NCBI GenBank assembly: GCA_021432605.1
Contig: MU271152.1
Span: forward strand, 744,001-808,000
Length of the DNA stretch: 64,000 nt
Direction of reading: 5' to 3'
DNA from: Coniochaeta sp. PMI_546
Lineage: Eukaryota; Ascomycota; Sordariomycetes; Coniochaetales; Coniochaetaceae
This document shows, one piece after another, positions 20,936 through 32,046 of this stretch. Position 1 is the stretch's first letter. Each line of letters begins with the position of its first letter. The position numbers and the translations under genes were made by a program. The notes under the pieces are model-generated. The model saw nothing but the letters and a program-made list of their open reading frames with translations. It was not told where the DNA came from and ran no database searches.

Positions 20936-23865
20936 GCAAAAGGTAGGACAACAGCAGTCCTCCTGAAGCGGAAAACTGAAAAGGAAGGCCCATTTAAACA
21001 TCGACCTCAGGGGAGACGACGCTCGGTGACGCGGCAGGGCAAATTGGCCCAGTGAAACCCGAGTTGCGGAACATTGGTGGAGTGAGCCGCCGTCTCTAGC
21101 GGCGCCACAGGCCGGGAAGGAGCCGTGGTAAGCTGCTACCTAGCGCTAAGGTCAAGGCACGTTAGCAATTAAGCTTCAGGGCCGTGAGGTGGAGTGTGTG
21201 GATCCTCCCTACACAGCTCCTTCCCATGTCGTCACACCGAGGCTCCTAATTCTACGTCTAGAGGCCAGCCACGGGAAGTCCAATGGACAAAATCATTTGG
21301 GTTAGACGAAAAGAAGGTGAAGCGGCGATGTCCTCGGCAAGCACATTCCAGTGATGGGCGTCCAAAGGTCGGTTTCACTCCCCGAGGTGTTAGGTTTGTT
21401 GATATGGGAAGGCTCCGCTTCTAGCTTTCAGGTCTAATTTCCATCTCATTTCCAAGGTGCCGTTGGATGACGAAACTGGCGTATCGATAATTCACTGGCA
21501 GGAAAGGAGAATTTACGTCGGCGTGCTCTTCTAGGTCGCGCCCTCCACGTCCACGTCGGCGACCTTTTGAAGCCTGACCCGATGTTACCACGGGCCAGCA
21601 ACGGCTTCTGTAGCACGTAAGGTATCACAGAGAGATAAGTTTAGTCCTGAACTCTTGGCCGGAAAGCTCCCAGAGCCTGATGGTATTCTGCTGCCTGAAG
21701 CCGACGATCACGATGCATCAAATGGAGACGACCGGTCGAGTCTCCGTTGCATCCCAGCATATACGTCTGTGGCCTGATGAGTGCAATGGTCGGTTGGTTC
21801 CCAATGGAACAGCGATGAACGGCGTTGACAGCACCAAGTCAAATATTTTCCTCCTCCTGGTCGTTCATACCGCACCGTTAGGTTGTGCAGAGGCTTTCCG
21901 TCTTCGAAAGGCAGGCCGAATGGTTCGTTTTCCTAGCATGAGATCATTGAATCTGTTCTGCGCAGCCACCACAGAGGAGCTGCCTTTTCAATTGCAGTAA
22001 TCACCAGGCCATCCGTCTCTGCCAATGGCGTTCTCGCGGCCCGGTCCTGGCCCATAAGCATATGAGGGACCTGCTCGTACGCCGCATATGATTTGAGACG
22101 GAGCTTCCTCGTACGATGGCCAACTGAATGAGAATATTGAGCGATATGTCGGCGAGAGTGCCTCCTCTCTGTACATTCCGGATAAGGCAGATCAGGCTAT
22201 GTGCACAAATGTTCGTGAAAGGCCATATCGAGGACAGCTGCTGTAGCATATCGAAAGGGCGGTGATCTGAGACTAGCCTGCTGGCACGTTCGCTGGTCGC
22301 ACATGTGCCACTGAATCCCTCCGCCGCAGCCAACTTGTGCCGGAACTCCGCGTCTGAAGTCATCACTGACAGTTTAGCGGCGCAGGAACAACATAGCAGC
22401 GAGCTAAAGAATAAACTTCAGCATGTAACAGCTACCCATGTCGAGGTCGCCCGAAATCATAGCGTGAGCGCGTGATTTCTCTTTGATCAAAATATGGATA
22501 GGATGGGCCGGAATAGCCTCACTTTTGCGTGCATCGAAGACAAGGTGGATTTTCCAGCGCAGCGGCTCGGACAATCTTGGGTGGGTCCCGCGTCCCACCC
22601 ACTTCTGCCACTCAGGATGAAAGTAAAACGCCTGCTCTCGGGTCTTTCCCTTCTCGATTTTTTGGCACTCAGAACCATTGAATTCGAGGGTTTGTTACGG
22701 CAGCAGAGATGCCCAGACGGAATACCCTCAATCCAATGGCCCTTGGTGAAGTGCCTGTGCAGTCATCATGACCATCGGTCCATCCGCCATTCGGGATGAC
22801 AGGGAGAAATTTCAATTTTCAATTGGCGCAGGAGGAATGCAAGTCAGAGAACGCAACGCAAAACCACGAAAGTAGGTGCGTCACGAAGCAAGGACAACGA
22901 AAACTCCTTCCGCCTTGGTCGTTCCGGCCAGACGACGGAGGATCTGGGAACCAGCAATGGTGAAAGTCGATTCTCTGCGTCTCGTCTCCTCAAGGCTCTC
23001 CCCCTTCATTTGCAGCTTGTTTCATCCACGGATAAGACAACGGCGCAATTGGAGCTGGCAGAGCTTGAAGTCAGCCATGTATCAAGATGAGGCCAAATTA
23101 TGGGCACGCGCGTCAAATAACCTCGAGCTGGCGCGCCGATTGCTAAAGTAAGGTAGCCATCAAGTGTTGGATGATCTGGACAGGCGCTCTTCCGTCTGAC
23201 GGCACGGAGCGGCAGATTGTTGGCGGCAAGTTCAAAGTTCAAGTGACGTGGAATGTCTTGTCCGGTTGAGATCCTCTCTCATGTTGCTGCAGGAACTCGA
23301 GGATACTGTTATATTGGGCTCCTGTCGAGTGGCAGCGAATAAAGTGCCTCTGGCGAGCTTTCTATGGATAACTCACCTTAGCAATGACGCCGGGTCAGAG
23401 AGTGCGCGAGTGTGTTGTTATTGTGGTGGTCTGGTGGCAGCAGAAGCAGGGAGGGGTGATTTGAGACCGCGCTTCCTGCCGTTGCCCAGTGCTGCTCCCG
23501 CGCACACCCCAGCCACCCTAACTCGACTGTTTTCTGTTTCGTTTCGCGCGACGACATCCCACTCCTCTTCTTCATCATCACTCCAGATTCATCCTCAGCA
23601 CTTGGTCCTGCAACTCTATCGCCCGCAAATCCTGTCATCGGATTTCACGCGCTTTCAACTCGTCTACGATTTTTTAATCTCCCCTCGGTAAGTCAGCCTG
23701 CACGCTCGCGCCCAGTCGGCGCATGTCGCGGCGACAGTCCGGCGCATCGCGCCATATTACGTCGCGCCGTGTCGCCAGCTGCTCATATTGCGCTTGAAAC
23801 CATGTCATCATCAATCCGACATGCTAACAGACGTATCCAGCCTTAAAAACCCGCCCGACCTCAGA
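20936..23865. other. 2.9-kb intergenic region, no convincing gene
   Basis: Frames on both strands are short and without domains, introns or codon pattern that I trust. Two divergent promoters must lie at its ends (glycosyltransferase left, H1-like gene right). The segment 23,500-23,700 is pyrimidine-rich on the plus strand, probably the H1-like promoter and leader. Confidence 0.4.
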
Positions 23866-24477
23866 ATGCCTCGCGAAGGAACTCGTTCGGCCACCGGCAA
23901 CTCCAAGCCCCGCGTCTTCCCCGTCGTCGACACCGCGCCTGCCGTCAAGCGCACAACAACCAAGCCCAAGACGGCCAAGGCTGCTCCCGCTACCAAGGCG
24001 AAGGCGGCTGCGAAGCCCACGGGCGTGACAAAGAAGAAGGCCGCGCCTAAGAAGGAAACCGGAGTGGCTAAGAAGGTACATATATCTGCCTCTCGGCGCG
24101 AGTTGAGACCGCGCGATACATCCGATACAGGCTGCCTTTGCGGCCGCACACTTCAAGTGATATGCTAACGCCGCTTATCAGGTCAAGGCTGCTGTGAAGA
24201 AGGTTGAGAAGAAGGCCGACAAGGCCGAGAAGGTATGTCACTATTGTCAATATTCCGGGTCTCAGTCGCTTGGCACATAGCCGCGAGCTAGGCACTCCTG
24301 GACTCATCCATAACCCCTAGACCTGTTGCACGCTTACGCCCTTGTTCATGTCTACATTTCTCACAAGGATGGCACTCACTAGAATGACACTTTACTGACT
24401 GGTACACCCAGGAGACCAAGGCGGCGGCCAAGCCCAAGACAGCAACCAAGAAGAAGGAGCCCGTCGCTGCCGCGTAA
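23866..24477 (+). CDS. small lysine/alanine-rich histone H1-like nuclear protein
   Basis: Proposed exons 23866-24075, 24182-24232 and 24412-24477 give 108 residues; introns of 106 and 179 bp are both phase 0. The start MPREGTRSATGNSKPRVFPVVDTAP is followed by repeated KPKTAKAA, TKKKAAPKK, KAAVKKVEKK and KTATKKKEP blocks like the tails of linker histones and HMG-type proteins. No globular winged-helix domain is visible, so it is not a full histone H1. The composition suggests binding to DNA or nucleosome linker by charge alone, in the nucleus. Each exon carries its own basic block and could be skipped without changing frame. I recall short proteins with similar starts in other Sordariomycetes, but their function is unknown to me. 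Confidence 0.75.
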
Positions 24478-25320
24478 AAAGCCACCACGGCCCTAGACTT
24501 CCTCTGCTCTTTTCTCCTGGCGTTCTCTTCTTGGATCTCTCTCGCCTTCTCCCAGTCCTCTGTCTGATCTTGTTTGTATTTGTTGCTATTCTCTTGGGTA
24601 GGATACCGTATGATAACTGAGCGTCGGGGTTTTCGGTTGCCGTGAATGGATTTGCACATGAGTTAGGGCCTTCTGTATGTATTCGATGTCGAAATAATGA
24701 TGAATCGATACCTCTTGTTGCTCTGCTTTGCTCTTGCCTCTGCTTCCTTCTGTCCTGCCTGTCCTGCGCTATCTGCATCGTGCTTTACACTCCTGCATGC
24801 ATGGCCATATCGCATGTGTTGCTTCCGCTCGTCATCCCTTCACATCAGCTGAAGACCATCAACAACGGCAGAAGTTTGACACTCATTGATCCCTTTCGTC
24901 ACGATTCTAGTCGATTCTCCGGTTTCCTGGTTTTTGACATGGTGACACTAGGTATCCCTTCTAGACGTGGCCAAGCATTCTCACCATACCCTCGTGATCA
25001 AGTTGGAAATGCACGACGGTCAGCCGTGGCAGGTGCTACGTGTCAGTAATGCCATCTTCCATTTGATGGGGAAAGGTACTTCGTTGCAACTGCCCAACCC
25101 TTCCTCGGTCGACGTCAGAGGCACAGGGTAAGTGTCGGCATCGCCACCTGACCAGTACTTGGTCAAGGGGTCACAACAGAAAACAAGATACTCTTCTGCC
25201 ACTACACAACAACCCGGACCTTATTCCCACATCAGTATGGTTGTTTAATGAACCTTATCCTTGTCTAAACATCAATTCATACCTATTCCGATTTCCTGAT
25301 TGAGTATTTACCCAGGAGTC
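24478..25320. other. intergenic region
   Basis: It holds the 3' UTR of the H1-like gene and the promoter of the next gene. The plus-strand frame at 24,642-25,049 is not protein-like. Nothing else is seen. Confidence 0.45.
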
Positions 25321-26922
25321 ATGGCACAAAATGCGCCACACGTCCCGCCAGGCATGCACGGTGTCAATAATGCTAACCGTAAAGTTCAGCTGAATGAGGC
25401 TCAGTACCACCTCCGAAACGAACTATGGAATAACCTCAGCGACCGTGTATCTGGGGCCCGAGGCGATGACGAATTGCAGCACCTCGTCCAATGCTGCAAA
25501 GCAACCGCCTACCTCGCTAGTCAAATTGTTGAGGAGTGGGACTGGTCACTGCAGACCGGTTGGGAGATACAAAGAGAGATTTTCCGATGGCGACTGGACT
25601 GGCTGAAATCCTGGAAGAGCCCGCCGCACGGGGTTGGAAGAGACACGACCTTGCTGCCGGCCGCCTGGAAGCGGATAGCCCATATCCTTGAAGCTGGGAC
25701 TTATCCTGTGTCTGACCTGGCTCCTCATGCTGCTGCCATTCTCAACTTCGACACCAACATCATGGACGGTGAGGTCTGGGAAGATCTCTCACAACCTGGA
25801 AGGCAAGATCCGATTGATGCTACAACCTGTTCGGTCATTTGGGAACATACATGGAACAAAATTAGCCGCCTACGCACTCCTAGAGCGCGAAAGATACAGC
25901 AACCTTCTTGGGCAGTTCCTCGCGTAGGAACATCCGATCCTTTCCGATATCTTCCCTCCCGGCGACGCGAAGACCGGCCAGTCTACAAAGACCCTTTGTT
26001 AATGCCTTTTGCCCAAATATCGGAGGGCAGCGCCAAGTCATCGCCGATCAGAAAGGCCAGCTCACAACTCAACGCAGAGATCTCTCGTGTCTAGGCGACC
26101 AAATCAGCAGGCGAGAGCAGGTACATGGCCCGCATTCTTACGACATACCTCAGGAAGGACCCGTCCCTCAGGGTGACCTATCCAGCGCTCAAGCACATCA
26201 GGCAACCGATCGACGCCGAGCTCCATTTCCGCGCCTGGTGTCGTGGAGGCACCAACTTGCTCTATCTCTGCCTCTGCGCGGAGCGTACTCTTCGCATCTA
26301 CAACCGGTTGTACGATATACAGTGTTTCACAAAACATCACGACGAACTCGAGGAAGCGATCGATAGTCGAGCCATGTGTATGGCGACAGGAAAGCCAGCG
26401 CCAAGTGTTCTGTTAGGGCCGTTGAAGCTGCGTTGGCCCGAAGGGCTGAATTCGACTGGTAGCAGTGATTCGGTCCCAAGCCTCGAGGAAGACTTTCCTG
26501 TCATTCAAGGCGTCGACGAGGCGCTACTTGAAGACGATGCACCACACGAAATAATTATCACTGACGATAACGTTGCCATTTTAGACGACTCGTCATCAGA
26601 TCTTGACGCCGAGGGACAGGGATCGTCAACTGTCGACCTCATGGAAGGTGCCCCTGCCGTGGAAGTTCTTGAAGGAGAACTTGTCTTGGAACACGTGGAG
26701 GGTAATCCCACTCTGGAACACGTCGAAGGCAGCGAGCGAGGATACGACAGTGACACGAAAGCGGCCAGCAATAGCAGAACGGCATATTCCCCAACTGAGA
26801 CCGGGGGTGCATCCGCAATTTCCGACCTAGAACCACAGGTTGCCACACAAGAGCCAGCATCGCTGGAAGACGGCCAGGTGTCCCCGACAGGACAAGAACC
26901 AAGCCCAGGGGCGAAAACATGA
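25321..26922 (+). CDS. hypothetical protein with acidic Glu/Val-rich C terminus
   Basis: Not recognised. The first part (ATG 25,321 to about 26,036) reads like an ordered helical domain, with LNEAQYHLRNELW, LQHLVQCCKATAYLA and WSLQTGWEIQREIFRWRLDWL. An in-frame TAG at 26,092 interrupts the frame, which then continues to 26,922. A candidate intron of 84 bp (26,037-26,120, GTCATC donor, GAGCAG acceptor) removes the stop and keeps frame, giving 505 residues; the donor is weak, so a true nonsense mutation is the alternative. The second part starts with MARILTTYLRKDPSLRVTYP, has a Cys-bearing LLYLCLCAERTLRIYN helix, then an acidic low-complexity tail with imperfect LEHVEG repeats. No signal peptide or membrane segment. 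Role unknown. Confidence 0.6.
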
Positions 26923-28897
26923 GTATGAAATATCAAGAAGTCGATACCTGGGACCTTTGCGACTAAGCCGAAGTTGAGATCCTTGGCGCTGCTCCTTGGG
27001 TGACCACACTCCTGGCGTGTCAAAATGGATATCATGGGTCGAGGTTCATTTTCTTACCTCAACCAGTATACAAGCCTGATGATTTACGGCACAGGCGTAG
27101 TTTTATTGGCAGCGGAATGGATGATAGCGAGTGGTTTCCCTCTATTTACTGAGTCAATTCTATAGAATCAGCAGAGACACATCTCACCAGCACGCTTCCA
27201 GGAGCACAACTATGCAGACCGCTATCACCAAAGCACTTTGTTCCCATAATCCCATGACTACCTTGTATCCATGCCAGTAGCCGAACGAAGCATCAGACGC
27301 CAAAACAGTTCCAAGTTCGAATGTCTTCTTCGAGATGTACGGAGTAAGGGTCGCTGTCGCGGGCCATGAAGCAGGCCAGATTCGAATTGTGAGTGCGACA
27401 TCAAGCTCTGGAAGCCAAGAAGACCACCCAAGACAACAACATCTCATGTATTCACCCAGAGCCCCACCACGCATATACACCAGCCACACAGTTCACGTCC
27501 TCCTTCACACCAGAGTGCTTCTTTCTACATCTCGAGCGAATTATATAGGGACCATCCCGGTGACAACGGCCGAGGTAGCTTCAACCCGAGCAACACCGAC
27601 GAATCTCCTCAGGGGCGGGCGTTGAGGCATACCGGCAGTGCTCGCCGCCTAAGTCGCCGGCGCAGCCCATCGACTTGCATTCGGCACCCTTACTGTTCCC
27701 CTCACAGTGGCAACAGCCGTCGAAGTTGATGAATGATAAGACGCGCTCGAGCTCTCGAAAGCCGTTTCCCGTGAAACGTTGCTCGTGCGCGCGGCTGCTC
27801 GGCACATACACCTCGAAATGGCCGAGGGCTGTGATTCCGTGATACCAATCCGGTATATGCCACTTCTATGATATTTCATATGTTTTTCATCTAGAGTACC
27901 AACTTCCAGTGCCGTTCTATAGTCTGATACCATGAAAATTAACCCTGTCTGTGTAAGTACTCAACCGGTAGACAGAAGATGTCTGATCCAGTCAGCCCGA
28001 TCTCGGTCCTTCAACGGATTATCGACAATGCCAAAGCTCTATGGATAAACGTCCTTCCTGTGAGTGAAGATCGAACAGGAAGATAATAAGCCAGTCTCTG
28101 GCCATTTGTGACTCTGGAACAGAGAACGAGTCGGAATTCTAATTGCACCTTCATGGCCAGCAGGAGATAACCAATACAAGCAACGCCTGCTGGTTACGAA
28201 GATATTGTACCGCGGGCATGAACGATCATTTGAATCAGTGGCACACGCTTCCGGCTTCCATGTACTGCGTTTGGCGTCTCTGGGCAGGTCAGATCTACGT
28301 CCATGTCTAGAGACAAACTTTGAAGGGTATACCCCTATATTACGTCGATGATACTGTACCGCCTTTCGAGTCTCGGCGCCGGACTTTCGCGCCGGCCCTA
28401 GTCATTCTCTTCCGTGCGGGCTGTGGTCCAAGAGTACTGCGACAGACCGACCTTAGGTTCAGGAATAAGTTCGAGGTCTGATATATCATCTATCAAGGTT
28501 CGCCCAAGCGCTGTGTGGCTGTCTCAACACGCGCTCACACTGCGTCTTAGTCTACAAGTAGTCTCCAAAGCCATGCTGCTGCCTGCTCCCTTACATCATC
28601 TGAGCACGGGAGGCACACCGGCACAACTAAGAAAAGATTTACAAACTCAGCAGGCTCAGCAATCTACCAAGGTGACGCTATCGAATAATATGGGGTCCGC
28701 TTGCACCTATCCAGCACCCAGGGGGTGCTAGCGCAGCGTACTACAGGGGTGTAGAGCCTACCTTAGTTGAGAGACTAAGTCTAGACCACGACACCGGTAC
28801 CATTGGAAATTGCGTATAAGTCCACCCTTTTCACTTCTTCAGAGGCTTCTCGGCCGAATTGTTCGTTTCATATCTCCTCTTCTGTCACTCCTTTAAG
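26923..28897. other. 2-kb intergenic region, no convincing gene
   Basis: Several minus-strand frames (27,184-27,489 with a hydrophobic end, 27,581-27,933) lack any recognisable domain or intron structure. The right end should hold the promoter of the surface-protein gene at 28,898. Confidence 0.4.
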
Positions 28898-30227
28898 ATG
28901 CGATTCACAAACCCGAGCGGCGTGCTTCTACTGCAAGCGACCGCCTTCTTCTCAGGTGTAAACGCCCTGTGCCGTCCGGCCTGCGCTTCTGATGACGCTC
29001 TGCTCGTCGTTCTCCGCTCCGCAGACGCAGGTGTCTTTTTCTGTAGCGCCTTTCTCGGTGTTCCTGTTTCGACGGTCAGCGCTACGGTAACACCTACAGT
29101 GTCAGTCACGACCACCCGCCTACGTTGATGGGCAGTTCAGCTAATTGAGTCCTGCGCGGCAGTGTAGCTACCGTGACCGACACGAGCTATGGTACGGTCA
29201 CCGTCACAGTTACTGATCCCACCACTTCGGTTGCACCCGTACGGAGAAAGGCCGCCAAGCGATCCCTCGCCTATCCAACGTGGCTGCCCACCACGTATCC
29301 CGCGCAACGTGTCTCCTCAGCCTGTGCATGTCTCAGCGTTCCGGCATCCGTTTCCACTAGCACCGCGACCGCCGCCCCAGCTACCCTCACCGCGTCCGTG
29401 ACTGTTACCGAGATCACAACGAGCACACTCCATTCCACTTCCACCGCTGTCGTCAGTCAACAGCGAGAGGCCAAGATCGAAATCCTTCGCAAAGACACAC
29501 AATTGTCCGTCGGCTGGCTTTACAACAGTAACGGTCCCGCGGTTGGTACCGCGGCGCAGGCTATCACGGTCAACTTTACCCTAAGCCCTGGCGCGACAAC
29601 TGGCTCGCAAGTGCGCATAAATCTGGAAGGAATCACTCCTCCAGCACTAGGATTCGTCAAGTCGAGCAATCCTTCCAATGTAGTAGAACTTGAGGATTCA
29701 TAGTACGTGCATTGGCTCCTTATATCCTCTTGGTGGGGCGTTGCTAACATAAGTTGACAACAGCGGCTCACTATCCGCAGTCCAGCCAAGTAAGTAATAA
29801 TCCCCCCCCCTTTTGAGCCATTCTGAACAGTCCCTAATCGTCTCCAGCACCACCTGGCTCTCGCCCTGTGAGCTCGGGCAACGACAAGTATGAGTCTGAT
29901 ATTGTAAGGTCCCTGGCACACCTTCCGTTGCGCTATTGGTACACTAACATATCAACTGCAGTGGACCGTGGACACCAATACCCAAATGATCGGTTGGCAG
30001 TGGATTGCCACCAGCGGAGCCCGTAAGTATCAATTGCCTACGGTATCAAGAGCCGACGGGAGTGCTATGATTGACAGTGACTTCCAGTCCCCACAATTTA
30101 CATGTACCGAGTCGGCGGCCGCCTCTACCCGGTCGGTAATGTAAACGCCTTCAATCAGGCCACAGGCGGTGTGAGCACGGCAAAGTATGAGGTCATATTC
30201 AGATACAGTCTCGTATCCGGGTCTTGA
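28898..30227 (+). CDS. secreted Ser/Thr/Val-rich surface protein of unknown function
   Basis: Proposed exons 28898-29100, 29163-29702, 29764-29789, 29848-29903, 29962-30022 and 30088-30227 give 341 residues. The phases of all five introns (58-65 bp) agree and remove every stop, which is strong support. Residues 1-23 are a signal peptide ending near SGVNA, followed by a short Cys-containing segment (CRPACAS). Next is a mucin-like stretch of TVT/TVS repeats, then a Cys pair (ACACL). The C-terminal half is a compact beta-rich region (KIEILRKDTQLSVGW, VNFTLSPGATTG, WTVDTNTQMIGWQWIATSG, IYMYRVGGRLYPVG). I recall similar C-terminal regions in fungal cell-surface proteins but cannot name the family. 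No GPI signal is seen. The likely site is the cell wall or outside the cell. Confidence 0.78.
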
Positions 30228-32046
30228 GGCGAAATCATTACCACGTCAGGATTTAGCATGAACGCTACCCGAGCGATGGAGGTTGATAACATAAGAGTAT
30301 TTTGCAAGCTTAACCGTCATCTCTGGTCTCCTCTTAGTGCTACAAGCGAAGGAACTGATATGTCAACCAGTCGAGGACGAGAGCAGTAGGCTGACAACCT
30401 TTTTTTCGGCCATCGAAGACCATGTTCATGTTCGAACTCATGCAACGAACACCACCAAAACGTCATTCTTGACAACGTATCCTTCCTGTGTGACTTTGCT
30501 CTGCGCTCAAGGCACTAGCGTTTTGCTGGCATTACTCAGGCTCACCAAGATTATGTTGTAGACTCAGACTCCCTGGTTCTCCTCAACAATTCGAACCTCA
30601 ACATCATCCTCACAGACCAAGACATATGCTCCTGTCCAAGGGTCGAACTCTTTGTACATCTCGCCGGAACGGTAGAACCACATATCATCTCACTTCGCCC
30701 ATCCTTGTACTCCATCGAGTTTCTGCATATTCTCAAGTACGCCGGCTTCCTAGGGCCGACTAGGATTTCATGGCTCGTGATAATAGGTTTGGGTCTTTCA
30801 GTAACTCATCATTTTCCGACTATGGTGCGCTGAGATCAATGCTGTCCTAGTCAAAGATGCTTTGTTTGCCGATGACATTCACAATCGTTCATCTTTCTGG
30901 AAGACCTTAGCTTCACTTCGCTCGCCGTATTATAGTGTAAAGAGTCTGAGGAAATGACGGGACTGAGTAAGAGTAACCGTGTTGTTCACTCTGGTAGGAC
31001 CTGTGTTTCCAAAGTTACCCATCTCGTGGTCAAAAAATGCAGTTCGGAATTCGAATTCCTATGTCTTCTATGACGCTTATTTTCTTTAATTCCTTCTGCC
31101 TACCTTATATAGCTGATCTTATTTTGGTGCGTACTTGATTTCTGTCGCATAAGCAATGACCCAGACAACGTAATGTAGGGAAATCCGGCGGTCAGTGCAA
31201 CGCCATTGGAGGGGTTCCCAAGATGTGTGCTTGGTGAAGGACTCCGAGCGTTGGCATATCAAGGGTGGTTGTATGCGTTGATAGATGGTTCAGGCGTCTC
31301 GTTTGTTACCTGCCGAGCTGGGTGGTTTGTTCTCCCTGAGTTAGAACAGTTAGAGAATTCGCGGGACGCGCTCAGGCACGTTATTCGAATGGCGCGATCT
31401 GTCACTCTGTTTTTCCACTTGTTTTCAACTAGGACGGGGGTTTCCTTATGTCGGGGATCTGAAGTGCCTTTGTCTCCTCATGCTTGATGAGTGGTGTTAC
31501 GTTACAAGTACTGCCTTGGACACGAAATCCTCTCACGTTCTTGGGTGTATGCTTCTTTGGTTGCTAGGTGTCATGGTAGATGGTTATGACTGGAGATTGG
31601 ATTTACCTATCTAATTGTTCAGGCCTTGACGGCACCTGGGATGTCGGGTTGCATTAGACGCATTTACTAGAAAGCCACTTGACTCTAATTGTGTCAAAAG
31701 ATGATCATAAGATCAGATCTACCTTGGTACAGGTCTTGTGCAAATTGCGTGGTTGTGTTACGCATGCGAGCAACCTTCGTCTTAGCCTAGTCCTCTCTAG
31801 GATTGTGGCTGGTGCTGAGACCATCCAAGAGAAGATAGCCTTAGCACCTGAGTCTGGTGAGAACAAAGACGGGCAAGATACAGCCTGACAATGCAAGGAC
31901 AGGTTTCTGATGGTCACAGTGGAAATGTCAGGAGCCACAAATTAAAGTTGCTCGCTCAAGTAGTCTGTCTGTAGTCTATATGCTTGCGAGTGTATGGTTG
32001 TGACAGCCATGCCTGCCAGACAAGCCGGGCTTAGCTCTTGCAGCTT
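30228..32046. other. intergenic region with one short suspicious minus-strand frame
   Basis: No clear gene. A 39-codon minus-strand frame at 30,564-30,683 has protein-like composition and may be a final exon or remnant. The rest, including 31,206-31,888, contains only random-looking frames. An AT-rich patch with a short palindrome (cggaattcgaattcc) lies near 31,045. Confidence 0.4.
30564..30683 (-). pseudogene. possible terminal exon or gene remnant (39 codons)
   Basis: The frame begins MWFYRSGEMYKEFDPWTG and goes on with an acidic segment (VCEDDVEVRIVEE), which is unlike random translation in this GC range. I find no matching upstream exon. It could be the 3' end of a decayed or unrecognised gene. 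Confidence 0.2.

Noticed and set aside
25908-26366. 152-codon plus-strand frame overlapping the hypothetical gene
   Set aside because: It bridges the in-frame TAG, but its composition (many Arg, Gln, Pro) is that of a shadow frame; the 84-bp intron model explains the region better.
26505-27035. 176-codon minus-strand Ser-rich frame
   Set aside because: Antisense to the acidic tail of the 25,321 gene; Ser/Thr richness mirrors the Glu/Asp codons.
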